From assembly GCA_029204225.1 (NCBI GenBank), contig MU835133.1:1-41604 (forward strand): a stretch of DNA of 41,604 nt, given 5' to 3'. Positions within the stretch are counted from its first letter, which is position 1; each line of letters starts with the position of its first letter. This DNA is from Diphasiastrum complanatum (Eukaryota > Streptophyta > Lycopodiopsida > Lycopodiales > Lycopodiaceae). Positions 20,368 through 30,162 of this stretch are shown here, one piece after another. Below the pieces are notes generated by a model, which saw nothing but the letters and a program-made list of their open reading frames with translations, did not search any database and was not told where the DNA came from. Position numbers and translations under genes: made by a program.

Positions 20368-20835
20368 AATTGGAGTATGGAATTGTGATGGTATGAACTC
20401 TTCTTCCACAACAGGCGACTTGATTGATTTTATCACTGGCCGAGATTGACTACTTTATGGAGACTCATGAGAGTCAGGAGCGACGACTACCCACTTTCCC
20501 AGGATACAGACGGGATTCCGAATAAGACTCAGCTAGTGGTCGAGGATCTAGAGGGGTAGCATGCTTATACAAGGAGTCTCTTTATCCAATCATCAAGTTC
20601 ATCAGACGCGACCAGCATGCACATTGTATTTGGATTTGTATTGTTAGACAAGGTATTGGTTTGGACAGGGACCTCTTTATTGCAGCATCATCTTTTGCTG
20701 AGGGCATTAGCTCACCCTACCTTGATCTCTCATTGGATATTGTCAGATTCACAGAGCGGGGGCATATTTTCCTAACTAGGGATTTTAATGCCATGACATC
20801 TTCACGACAGTCAGAGTTTCACAGACAAAGGGAGC
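20368..20835 (+). pseudogene. LINE F ORF2 start: AP-endonuclease remnant
   Basis: IGVWNCDGMNSSSTTGDL matches the endonuclease start of LINE A/L4 (WNCNGFLSSS). METHESQ (about 20457), GSRGVACLYK (20545-20580) and ERGHIFLTRDFNAMTSSRQ (20750-20815; LAGDFNARTGSRQ in L4) follow with indels. The endonuclease C-terminal half and RT are missing. Confidence 0.75.
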
Positions 20836-20957
20836 AGATCATGATAGTGGATCCTAGTGAAGAGCATTGGAAGTTAGGGAAACGAGTTTTGAGGTATATC
20901 ATTGGAACTCGAGATTTTGGCATTTTGTATGAGAGATCATCACCTAACTTGTAAGTT
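20836..20957 (+). mobile_element. Ty1/copia RT C-terminal fragment joined to LINE F
   Basis: In the same open frame as the preceding LINE piece, DPSEEHWKLGKRVLRYIIGT then DFGILYERSSPNL matches the copia RT/RNase H boundary (HW...KR.LRYLKGT). Only ~120 bp is recognisable. Confidence 0.65.
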
Positions 20958-22223
20958 ATTGTTCACAAAGAGAGTGGGTCCAATTGATCTCTAAGACCCA
21001 TCTTACAATTTTTTTTCGATCACTCTACAAGTCTTCGGGGCTTTGAAAATCTAGCACAAAGTTCTTTGGTTACTATGCATATCGTTGGTTTGTGTATTTC
21101 ATCTTTTCTCCAACACTACTCATAAGATAGTCTTCTAGGAGATACCTTCATTGGTTGCTATACTTTTTGTAATGACCTCTCAAAGTTACCAAAATAGTCC
21201 ATATCATATCCTAGTTTGGCACTTCTTATTCAAGAGCGCTATTTTATGAGGTACCTAGCTTACCATATGCATCAAAGTGCATAGATAGGCAAACGTAGCC
21301 AAGATTTGCAACAAAGATTTAAGGAAACACTACCTACTATGAGACAAACATATGCAATTGATTTTGGGTACAATTAGATGAGGCTTAGACTACTACGCAT
21401 CATTTTGTCACTTCAAATAACTTGGTGTAATATTAGGATTTGGAACTTTTGGCCTATTACTACATTTATATGGCACTCATGGTCTATTAGGTTGACATGA
21501 GATCTCATAATAAAATTAATGTTTGTGCCTTTATGTTGCATTCCTCATCCATCTGGCTGGAATGGTATATCAATGTATGCAACAGAGTCCTCAATGATAA
21601 TGCATGCTTTTATTTCTCTTGATCTAGCATGGTGGTACAAAGTAGCAATTGTTAATGTTGTTTTTTGGCTACTACTTCAACAGATTGATTTTAATAGCTT
21701 GTATGGTATATGCAATTCTGGCAAGTTCCACTCCGGTGTATGAATCTTTCTAGCATCTAGTGTTTTATGGCAATCTTTGCAACATCTAATAGAGACTATC
21801 TTTTTAAGGATCAACAGTTATAAGCCATATATGCACAACACGACATAAGCCCCCTCCGCGACCCCTACACCAGCCACAAGTGCAACATGCTTCCATAATA
21901 AGCAAATGGACTAAATACAAAAAAGCTTCTTCTTACATCAGTTTAGCATCATCCTAGTTCAACTTAGCTTTAAATTCAAATTTGCTTGTTATTATCATCA
22001 TACTTATGGAGGAGACCAACATATTTTGCTGTATCACAATATATGTAACACTATGTAATGTTTTGGTAGATTTGCTAGCTAAATACTAACATTATCTATT
22101 CAATCAGCAAACCATGGACGTGCAAACTTTAACAATCATAGTACCTATTCAAAATCATAAATAGGCAAAAGCATATCATACAAAAACTATTCACTATTTT
22201 AGGCAAATGTAGGATATCTCAAC
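20958..22223. other. Intron sequence upstream of exon 2, mostly unassigned
   Basis: Between the copia scrap and DNA-PKcs exon 22224-22426 (minus-strand gene). AT-rich; only the possible transporter relic at 21519-21743 stands out. Confidence 0.4.
21519..21743 (+). pseudogene. Possible relic of a dicarboxylate (DASS-type) transporter exon
   Basis: A 74-codon plus-strand frame contains GISMYATESSMIM, then LDLAWWYKVAIVNVVFWLLL. The spacing S-Y-T...D...WWK...N..W recalls the last helices of plastid 2-oxoglutarate/malate translocators and bacterial DASS proteins (S-Y-ST-P ... WWK.GF..S..N..IW). There is no intact exon structure around it. Could be chance in AT-rich sequence. Confidence 0.25.
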
Positions 22224-22426
22224 CCCATCTTCAAAGCTTGCTTCAAGGGAGTTAACAAGGCTGAGATGTCAATCAATGAAGGAGGCGCAGATAAACATAA
22301 CTGAAGACACGATGCAAGAAGCTCATATTTGTAGCGTCTGCTGGCTACCAACACTTCCTGCAAATAGTGCCGAAATATTGTGGGATTATCCAATCCAACA
22401 GAAGAAACAAAAAGCTCTTCTTGCAC
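22224..22426 (-). CDS. PRKDC: DNA-PKcs-like exon 1 of 4 seen (partial CDS)
   Basis: 203 bp. Acceptor TTATGTTGTGCAG ends at 22427; donor is ATGGG followed by GTTGAG (22223). Starts in phase 0, ends with two bases of a codon. Peptide VQEELFVSSVGLDNPTIF is family-unspecific, but RRYKYELLASCLQLCL, PPSLIDI and LTPLKQALKMG match human KQYKDELLASCLTFLL, PHNIIEL and VPALQMAFKLG. The donor is non-consensus after +2 but is the only GT before the in-frame stop at 22199. No upstream exon was found between here and the window end, so the preceding intron is either very long or its exon lies outside. Confidence 0.85.
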
Positions 22427-22954
22427 CTGCACAACATAAGAAACGTCAAACTACTGACATGAAAGAGAAGAGCACAAATAATACAAGTAATTGAGCATCC
22501 AAAAGTCATATTGTTGGAGTGTAAACCTTATTTAATTAGCTATATAAAATTTAAACTCGCAAAAGTCAATTTTCTCCTGCTACTTAGATATATTGTATTC
22601 AAAGTCCATATCACACGACATACCTATTGCAAGAGGTGTCTCCTAGGATATATTGTTATAGTAGATGTTATAGTCCACTAGCATGAAACAAAATAGATGA
22701 TCTAAATTGCTAGCTGTAACTAATCAAGCATCCTAACCATTATAATTGAAACTCAAAAATCAAACTAAACTACCACGTTCACAAGTTAAAAGTTAGAAGA
22801 GGCGATGGTCCACAATAGGGTAAAAATGTCTACATCAAAGGAATTCGCAAGATAGGAAGGAGCGCAGAAAGGAAAGGACTAATCACGAGAGGCACATAAC
22901 TAGATGGCGGGACAGATCAAGAGAGGGAGCACAAAAAACGGGGCCAAGGGGAGG
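22427..22954. other. Intron sequence between DNA-PKcs exon and LINE L3
   Basis: AT-rich, no gene or element recognised. It begins with the pyrimidine-rich acceptor of the exon on the minus strand. Confidence 0.4.
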
Positions 22955-24200
22955 AGAGAGAGAAAGCTTTACTAATATCTTTTCCATGCCAAAGGCATAT
23001 AAGACAAAAAGCACATGTCAAGTATGTGTTGCAAATGGGAGCATATAAAACATCTCCAATAACAGTAAAAATAAATGTACGAAATATGACTGCTAATGTC
23101 ATTACAAAATGAAAATCAAAATGAGCGTCTGACTATCAAAACAGCGTAATGGTAATGGTAATGGCATGTTGTCATCAAATCCTGCTATGACTGCAGAAAG
23201 AGGTAATGGGTACAGTTGGAGGTAAGTCCAATGTATGCAACGGCCGTTATCGAGGAGTCGTTTGTGAGTGTGTCTCCTCATGGTGTGACTAGTACCTCTA
23301 TGAATAGGACCCTGAGTAGTGCGTCGTCTCTCGTCTCTGTGTTAAAGACATCATTATCCTCGCTGTCGTCCAAGACTAGAACGATCCGTGATTTCCTGCA
23401 AGAGAAGGACATGAATTGGAGTTGTGTGACAGAGTAACTCCGCTAAACTGGCTGACGTATATGCTGCTATAGTAAAAACACATCTCTCTAACCATGAGTG
23501 CAACACAACGTGGATCCTCCTCGGACACAAATGACAAATCCTCTCCTCCCATGGGATACCTTGAAAGAGTCCGATCTCAATCTCAAGCTAGTGCGATGAA
23601 ACCAAGGTGGGATCCCTAATACATTCATCTCCAAAAAGTGACACCAATAAAAATCAAGTTTGACACCCACTAGACCAAGCCAGGCTCAATTATGATAAGC
23701 TCTATAGATTTTCTCTGATTGATGGGTACCTAAGGGAAGGACATAGATGGAGATGCCCAGTGTGTCAAGGATGCAAGATACTGAGAAAACCAAGCCAACT
23801 AATAGCTCTGACTAGGTAAGCGTTGAGATGAGATGAGAGCAACCTGTGTATATCTCTCCTTAAAAGCCTGAAATTCACTGAATCGCTGGATATATGTGAT
23901 GAGCTAGAGTATGGCATCAAGGTACATGGTCAGGACCGCAAACTTTTGAAGGATGATCTGGTGTGGAAGTGAGAGCTTAGCCCATATCATATGCAAAATC
24001 ATAAGGAGCTATACTCGCAAGATATTGGACCAATCAGATGAGGTAAGAATGCCATGTTGCTATTGCTGCATTTAAGGCTGTGGGAAAAATCATGATGTCA
24101 AAAAAGCCGATACTTATGGAAATAGACTTAAGAAAGTAGAATCTCTCCAATTGGTCAAGGGAAGCATGACCCTTCCCCCACGAAAGAAAGACAAAAGGAG
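22955..24200 (-). mobile_element. LINE L3: 5'-truncated, strongly decayed
   Basis: Minus strand, thumb to 3' end. Traces from 5' to 3': GKGHASLDQLERF (about 24180-24145), TALNAAIATW, AKLSLPHQIIL (about 23970), then YWCHFLEMNVLGIP (23640) and FVICVRGGSTLC (23510), all alignable to LINE D. The 3' untranslated block with hairpin is at 22986-22998. 5' truncation at the thumb is typical of incomplete reverse transcription. Confidence 0.8.
22986..22998 (-). other. LINE 3'-terminal hairpin, copy T1
   Basis: ATGCC-AAA-GGCAT, a perfect 5-bp stem, followed on the plus strand by ATAAGAC. Homologous to copies at 24776, 29403, 29850 and 41033. Confidence 0.7.
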
Positions 24201-24650
24201 AGGGCTAGTAGCAAGCTAGCAATGGGCTTGTCGAAAAGAGCTTAAAAGTGGCTCTATGAATGTAAAATTCAGCTAAACTGAACTCAATTAGACTATTTTA
24301 GGATAGAACAAGTTGATCTATCACCTAGAATAACTAGTTGAAAGGCAATTTAATGAAACGAAGGGGTGATGTGATGGCAAAGGGAAAACAGGAAAAGAGG
24401 ACTATTTTCCAAAAAAGGGTGGAGGAGAAACAAGTCTTATCCTGAACTACTCAGGATACGGCTCCAGCAGAAGTATACAGGCCTCGAGCTTCGGCTACAA
24501 CTACAGACCCTTTTGTTGCAACTACAGCGATTGAGCAGCTTCAACAATCGGCTGCAGCAACGATGAGGTATGCACATACAAGGCTAAGAAATTGAGAGAG
24601 AAATTTTACAAAAATTTATTAAAGTCCATGGTACCAAATCTAAATAAGAT

Positions 24651-24652
<2 letters not shown>
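24201..24652. other. Unassigned sequence between LINEs L3 and L4
   Basis: No coding sequence recognised. Ends with a TAAATAAGATTGG stretch before the GA tract that marks the L4 3' end. Confidence 0.35.

Positions 24653-24740
<88 letters not shown>
24653..24740. repeat. GA microsatellite at the 3' end of LINE L4
   Basis: About 44 GA units. On the minus (LINE sense) strand it is a CT tail that follows the L4 3' untranslated sequence after an ATTCTAATTCTAATTCT stretch. Confidence 0.95.
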
Positions 24741-24743
<3 letters not shown>

Positions 24744-24775
24744 AGAATTAGAATTATTATTATTAACGTCTTCTG

Positions 24776-24789
24776 GTACCCAAAGGTAC
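24776..24789 (-). other. LINE 3'-terminal hairpin, copy T4 (L4)
   Basis: GTACC-CAAA-GGTAC, perfect 5-bp stem, followed on the plus strand by ATAAGACGAAAGAG. Confidence 0.7.
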
Positions 24790-25074
24790 ATAAGACGAAA
24801 GAGAGTACAAAAGGTGAGGATCATTGTCCGCATACGGACTTATTTACTAGTAGAAAAGAGAAGAAGACAAGAAACCAGCATATCTATCTCACTATCTCTA
24901 AGAAGAAGAAATATCCAAGCTTGACCACCAGCTTGCGAGGGTACAATGCAAGAGCTTAACCACCTGCTCTGCGGAGGAGACTAGCTACGAGTAAGCTGAA
25001 AATAATGAGTGATAGTAGTAGTGGAGCGTGCTGTAGACTGGCGAGAAGCCCGTGAAGATCTAGTGATCCTGGAT

Positions 25075-28000
25075 CTAGCGAAACGATGTGAGGACTTCAA
25101 AATCCAAAACGGAAATGTCCTCTCTGTCTCGCTTCTGGAAAAACTGGGTAATATGAGCCTGGCTATGATCCATATCTGTGGTAGGTAGAAGTGAAGCTCG
25201 TAGAGTATACATCTCTCTCAATAGAAGACCTACACATCTGGAGTCTGGATACTCGAGGAACGATCGCAACGTGAGAGGGGTATCTCTGTATAAAAAATGG
25301 TAACGCCCCCTGATCTCATAATATATTGAACAGCGAAAGATGAAATGGAACTCATCCTCCATCTCATGAAGAGAAAAAGCTAACATATCCTCTGCAATCT
25401 GGGAATGAGCGTGTACCTACCCGTCTCAATAGCCAGCTGATGAGAAGAGACTCGGAGCTGTCCCATACGGTATCGCAGACCAAAAGATAATGGTTGTGTA
25501 AGATATGCTGGAAGGACAGGGGTACCCGTAGTATCCAACCGTAGTAGATGTCTGCCATAGAAATGTATCTTGACCTTATCAGAGTCGGGTTGTGACCATA
25601 TAGTGCGTATGTAGCTACGATAAATATGTTGTCTGAAAACCAACAATGCTTGGTCCCCTGTCCAGCAATGGTGCGTGATGAAGTGAGAGCAGCAACAATA
25701 TATCTGGAAGTGTCTAACTCTGATATCCTATGAAGAAAGGTAATGATCTGAAACATAGCATCGATAACCAGGGGAGGGGAAGCAAACTCCACTAATATGA
25801 TATCATCTGCCTAATCATCCTGCTAAGCATGAGAATCTGGATACGAGTAAGATCCCTCCACGTATCACGTGATAAATCCGGACACCATGTCTCAGCAGAG
25901 TATAAAACAACCGGGGAGACAGTGGTACAAAATAGTAAGCATCTGGTAGCAGGGTCCTCTACATAATATGTGGAGCAGAATCTCTCCATATGAACAAGAG
26001 AAGTGTGCCCCTTACGGAGTCTGGTGAGGGCTGCCGGTCGGAATGTGAGTAGCGGACCAGAAAAAAGTACTCCCAAATAAGTGTAAGAGTCACAATCTCA
26101 ATCGGTAGCCCATCATACTAGAAGGTCACATCTCTCATATGTTGTCTATTGGTGTTGAACCATAATCTTGGTCTTCTTAGTATTAACTGTCAATCCCCAA
26201 AGCTGACAGAAGTGATGTAAAGTAGAGAAGTGTCTCTGTAAGCCAGCTGCAGAGGATGAGAGAAGAACCACATCATCAGCGTATAGGAGAATGGGGATAA
26301 TAATATCTGCTAAGGGACAGCCCTCTCCACCTTCCTCTCGAATACTCCGCTCGAGGTCATCAATATATAGTGCAAAGAGAGTAGGAGATAAGGGGCAACC
26401 CTGCTTCACTCCAATGGTAGAATGGATCAGCGAGGACCAACCACTACCGTCCCTGAACCGCGCCCAAACTCGCTCATATAAAGTAATGATCGCGGCAATA
26501 GTCTCGTCTATGAAGCCAAGCGAAGATAATCTCTGGAAAACGAGGTGTCTCGAAACTGAGTCAAAAGCTTTGCGGAAGTCCACAAAGCAACAATAAACTC
26601 TCTGTCTCTGATGTCGTGCCTCCTCAATGATGCATCGTAAAATGAAAATCTAATCTGAGGTAGAGTATCCTAGTCTGAACCCAGCCTGACCCATAGCATG
26701 TAAATCCTCAGTCTCAACATAAGATCCAGTAACCGTCTGTAAAATGGAACCATAAATCTTAGCCAAAGTGTGACCAATCATAATCGTATGGTAGTTTTCT
26801 ACATTTATGGGATCACCTGCCTTGAGAATGGGATGAAGAATATTAGTACACCATGCGGTAGGAAAACCAGAGGTCACAGCAGTGTTAAAAGCGTGAGCAA
26901 TAAAGGGCGAGATAAGATGTGCTACAAGTTTCAGGAAATCCACATTTAGAGAATCATAGTCAGTGGCTTTATGAAGTTTGGCATGGTTAATGGCATTTTC
27001 AACCATGTGTGGAGTAAAAAGCGTGCAGCGGGCAGGTCGTGGTGAGAGTAAGGTAGGAGGGGAGTCTAGGGTATAAAGTTTTGTGGCATACTCAACCCAA
27101 GATTCGGTTGCTATGGGGGCCAAAGACGAAGAGGATCTGGAGAAATGTTTCCAGAAAAAGGAGGAGGAAGAGGAATCTAAAGAATCGATCAGCTTTTGGC
27201 AGAATGATCGTAGGTATGTTATCTCTTTGTTCTGGTAGCTTTACGATACTTTTTCTGGTGTTGTTTGAGTGTTGCAGGGGAGTGTAATCTGGCATTTGCC
27301 ACATGTTTGTGAAGAGAGCAACATTCTGCATCATACCAGCGGTTGTGAACACGTCTATGAGATGATATCGTCTTGGTGGGGAAAGATGAGGACGCTGCAG
27401 ATAAGAGGGATTTAGAGAGAAAAGAGGCTTGTTGCTCAACTGATGCCCTGAAAGGGAAATGAGTAAGTAGTTGGGACAGGGTTGTGGTGTAGTTGGCGAG
27501 TCCAGAGTGAGCAAAAGGACGTTTGTTAGTAGAAGAGGAGCGTGGAACTTTAGAAGACGGGGTTATGTGACCCAGTGAGAGGTGTAGGAGTGAGTGATCA
27601 GAAATGGTAGGAGGTGTAATGTGAGGGATCAAAGCAGGTGATCCAATACCGTAGTCAACTACACTATGTCCTCCACCATGAGGATAACATGTAAACGCTG
27701 ATGAGGAAGGCCACTGTGTGAGGCCATTCAAGATGGCCAGAGAATGTGTCTCCGCAGGAGTAATCAACTGCTCTCCAAAAGATGTAACTGAAGTGTGTGC
27801 ATCCTGTGATACTCGATCAAATCCCATATCCAGAGGATGAAGTCGAAGAACATCAGTATCTGCATGAAATTTTGTCTGTCTGGAGCCAGTACGAGCGTTG
27901 AAATCTCCTGCTAATAAAATGTAGCCCTGCTGAGAAAAAACAGCAATATCATCTGAGAGTGCCTGCAATGGGTCCCCACCAAATTCAGCAAACGAAGTCT

Positions 28001-28370
28001 GTGGAGCGAAGTAACATACATCCATATAAATGTCCTGAGGTAATCCCAATAATGAACCAATAGTATGTAGCCATATATATCGAGCATACGGATCTTGCTT
28101 AACCATCTTAACTGTCGTGGCTCTGTATAAACAAGCTACTCCGCCAGATCCACGACAAGTTTTTCCCCTCACAAATGGGCGAAAAACCGAATGCCAAGAG
28201 TAATCCTGTATCTGTGAAAGAGGATGATATAAGGACTCGTGAGTTTCAGCCAACAACAGAATGTCACATTTGCTTATAAAATCAGTAAAATCTCCTGCTG
28301 ATGATGATGATAAGAAACCATTGCAATTCCAGAAGCCAAGTCTCAGAATGGTAGGGGATCTCGGGCAGCT
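25075..28370 (-). pseudogene. L4 ORF2: endonuclease, reverse transcriptase, C-terminal Cys/His region
   Basis: Endonuclease is open from about 28370 to 27219 and keeps the key motifs: LGFWNCNGFL, LAETHES, MDVCYFAPQ, LAGDFNARTGSRQ, SVVDYGIGSP and ISDHSLL. RT follows after a frameshift near 27220-27100: AETEDLHAMGQAGF-type finger, DFRKAFDSV (about 26580), GVKQGCPLSPTLFALYID, LLYADDVVLL (YADD about 26272-26285) and LTVNTKKTKIMV. Further shifts occur near 26150, 25790 and 25380. The C-terminal motif retains EFHFIFRCSIYYEIRGRY, but the first Cys pair is damaged. The ATG used by LINE A is not present at the same place. Confidence 0.88.
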
Positions 28371-28394
28371 CCTAAACCCGGGAGCCCCAAGTTC
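28352..28394 (-). promoter_or_regulatory. ORF1/ORF2 junction hairpin of L4
   Basis: Sense strand reads AACTTGGG then GCTCC-CGGGTTTA-GGAGC, a perfect 5-bp stem, just after the ORF1 TAG (28397-28395). Corresponds to 7359-7400 in LINE A. Confidence 0.5.
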
Positions 28395-29302
28395 CTAGTG
28401 CGAGAGGAGGTCAAAATATCTTGGTTTGCCGTTGTTAATGAATAATCTTTTTCCTTGCTAACCATTGGGTATTTGTCAAATCATCATCCATATAAATGAA
28501 AGTGCCTTTGAGTTTTCTTCTAAGCCGAAGGGCTGCATTGCATTGTTGAAGAGAGCGAAATTTGATAAAAAGAACGTTGTCGTCAAATTTACTACGCCAT
28601 GCCGTATCAAATCCATCAACAACATGAGATAACTTGGAAACGAGTTCTAGCTTGTTCATCCAAAACTATCTCCAAATTGTTATCCATCATAGAGGCTGAG
28701 ATATGGGGGTGATTACCTTGTTTGAGGATCGATGTCGTTTCTTCAACCTGTTTTGCAAGTGATGAGAGTTTGCTACCCATATCATCCGGTTTGAAGAGTG
28801 CTGCCCATGTCTTTGTCTCTTCGACCTGTTTTTCCAAGCAAGATATTTTGTTGGAAGTTTCGTCTGAAAAAGGTACACGTTCAGCAAGCCGTTGCTTAAG
28901 ATATACATTCTCTTTCTCAAGCTGCTCCACCCGTTCTTTGACACCCACGAGATCTAGACCCAATTTGCCATTCACTATTTCAAAAAAATGTGATTGTTTC
29001 TTAATGCCAAGGATTTCGTTTCGGATGAAACCAATATCATAGGCATAAAGACTCTCAATAGGCTTGGAAGGAGTGTAATCGACCGTGGACAGCTGACGCG
29101 TTTCTGTGATAGCAAGTGGATTGTCGGTGAAAAGTGCGGGTGCATCAGTGATGCCTTCTAGTGCAGCTAGCGGTGGGATTGTTGTAGGTGAAATAGCAAT
29201 CCCCTCCCTCTCAGATGATGGAGAAGAGGTGAATAGAGGGGGGGGCGTAGGGGCACCCCCCTTTTCCATGGGTGCCATGGAGCTGAGGGTAGCGGTAGGC
29301 AA
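28395..29302 (-). pseudogene. L4 ORF1: coiled-coil protein with deleted RNA-binding segment
   Basis: Proline/threonine-rich start, then two coiled-coil stretches (VKERVEQLEKENVYLKQRL; ISCLEKQVEETKTWAALF; SSLAKQVEETTSIL), ending DEQARTR where the HNIRVRG part should begin. A frameshift at about 28640 leads to VLFIKFRSLQQCNAALRL and TFIYMDDDLTNTQW, with the terminal part shortened (NNGKPRYF before TAG 28395). Loss of the HNIRVRG segment should affect RNA binding. Confidence 0.8.
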
Positions 29303-29369
29303 GATTGTGGGTCAGGTTACCGCCTGCAGGGGCCGTACAGTATCAGAGGAGCGGTACAGGTCAGCGAGG

Positions 29370-29817
29370 AAAGAGAGAGAAAGCTTTATTAATGTCTTTT
29401 CCATGGCAAAAGGCATATAAGACCAAAAGGAGTACATGTCAAGTATGTGAAAACCATGGGAGCATATATAAACGTCTCCAAGAAAAAACTATGCATAAAA
29501 GAAAAATGAGTAATATAGTTGTAAACTTCAAACTGCCAATTGTCCATAAGTGGGAGCAAGAGTAGCTGCCATGAGTAGAGTAGAGTAGAGTAGTATCAGA
29601 TAGTGTCAGATATTGCTGCTGCTGAAAAAAGACGTAATACGAGCAGTATCAGGAGGTATGGGCCGTCGCTGACGTCGTCTAGGAGGGTGAAAACTGTGCA
29701 CTCTCACAACAAGGCGAGAAGTGTGAACTGCTGCATGACTATGAGTGATACACTATCTCTGACATCGGTGAGGTGGTATGTCGTTGTCATCGTCGTCGGG
29801 CCGTGTCCGTCTCCTGG
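29370..29817 (-). mobile_element. LINE L5: ~450-bp 3'-end fragment
   Basis: Severely 5'-truncated LINE: a piece of the basic ORF2 C-terminal tail (29580-29817) and the conserved 3' untranslated block (29376-29560: ATAAGACCAAAAGG, ACATGTCAAGTATGTG, GGGAGCATATATAAACGTC). It is sandwiched head-to-tail between L4 and LINE C. Confidence 0.78.
29403..29416 (-). other. LINE 3'-terminal hairpin, copy T2 (L5)
   Basis: ATGGC-AAAA-GGCAT; outer three pairs and the closing pair form, with one G/G mismatch inside the stem. Confidence 0.6.
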
Positions 29818-29849
29818 TGAAGAAAGATCTTTCTTAACGTCCATGAAAT

Positions 29850-29861
29850 ACCCTAAGGTAC
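29850..29861 (-). other. LINE 3'-terminal hairpin, copy T3 (LINE C)
   Basis: TACC-CTAA-GGTA, 4-bp stem, followed on the plus strand by CATAGGACTG. Confidence 0.6.
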
Positions 29862-30162
29862 ATAGGACTGAAAAAAAATGGGTACATGTCAAGTATGCCC
29901 GGTGGGAGCATGAAAGCTCTACCACCTAAAAGAAACAAAAAACAAGATTACAATAAAACAATAAATAGTGATAGGCACAAGTAGAGTCAATCATCACATA
30001 GATGTCCCTCCATTTGTGAAAAGAATGATGTAAACTATGTTGTGGCCCCGCCACTGAGCGAACTGCGTCTCTCTGTCTCCGAGAGGATGGTCGGAGGCGT
30101 CTATGATGTCGTGAAGTTGTAAGCTGGGACCTGTGGGCTGACTGTATCTCTGGTCGCCGACA

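Larger units (their letters stand above)
19190..20835 (+). mobile_element. LINE F: 5' part with ORF1 and endonuclease start, plus strand
   Basis: Plus-strand LINE whose ORF1 begins at 19193 and whose ORF2 endonuclease begins near 20368. It stops within the endonuclease at about 20835, where Ty1/copia-like sequence starts. Orientation is opposite to the LINEs right of 22 kb. Confidence 0.82.
9465..22426 (-). other. PRKDC: DNA-PKcs-like gene, internal segment of four exons
   Basis: Gene-level entry. Four minus-strand exons of 203, 286, 190 and 155 bp have GT donors and AG acceptors and join in phase (0/2, 2/0, 0/1, 1/0), giving exactly 278 codons without a stop. The conceptual order of motifs (YKYELLASCL, AIDALERW, IIPQINDYL, LLGRIGSF, LAWDTVDHVKF, LPFRDEKL, LLPRIVELA, RTKVTACELLHS) follows the N-terminal HEAT-repeat region of vertebrate DNA-PKcs, remembered there as YKDELLASCL, ALEEWS, ILPCLDGYL, MLGSLGG, AWDREKRLSF, VPFREMK, FLPRVTELA and QTKVAACELLHS. 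DNA-PKcs is a PI3K-like kinase recruited by Ku to broken DNA ends in non-homologous end joining. Kinase-domain exons would lie left of the window and the start codon right of it. The first visible intron is 10.6 kb and full of transposons. Confidence 0.85.
24653..29330 (-). mobile_element. LINE L4: near full-length copy, inactivated
   Basis: The most complete LINE here, about 4.7 kb on the minus strand: ORF1 (29302-28395), junction hairpin, ORF2 endonuclease (28370-27219), RT (27123-25792), C-terminal region to 25075, 3' untranslated block with hairpin and CT tail. The 5' boundary is uncertain (about 29330-29370, where the tail of L5 begins). It serves as the reference for reading the other LINE fragments. 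Confidence 0.92.
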
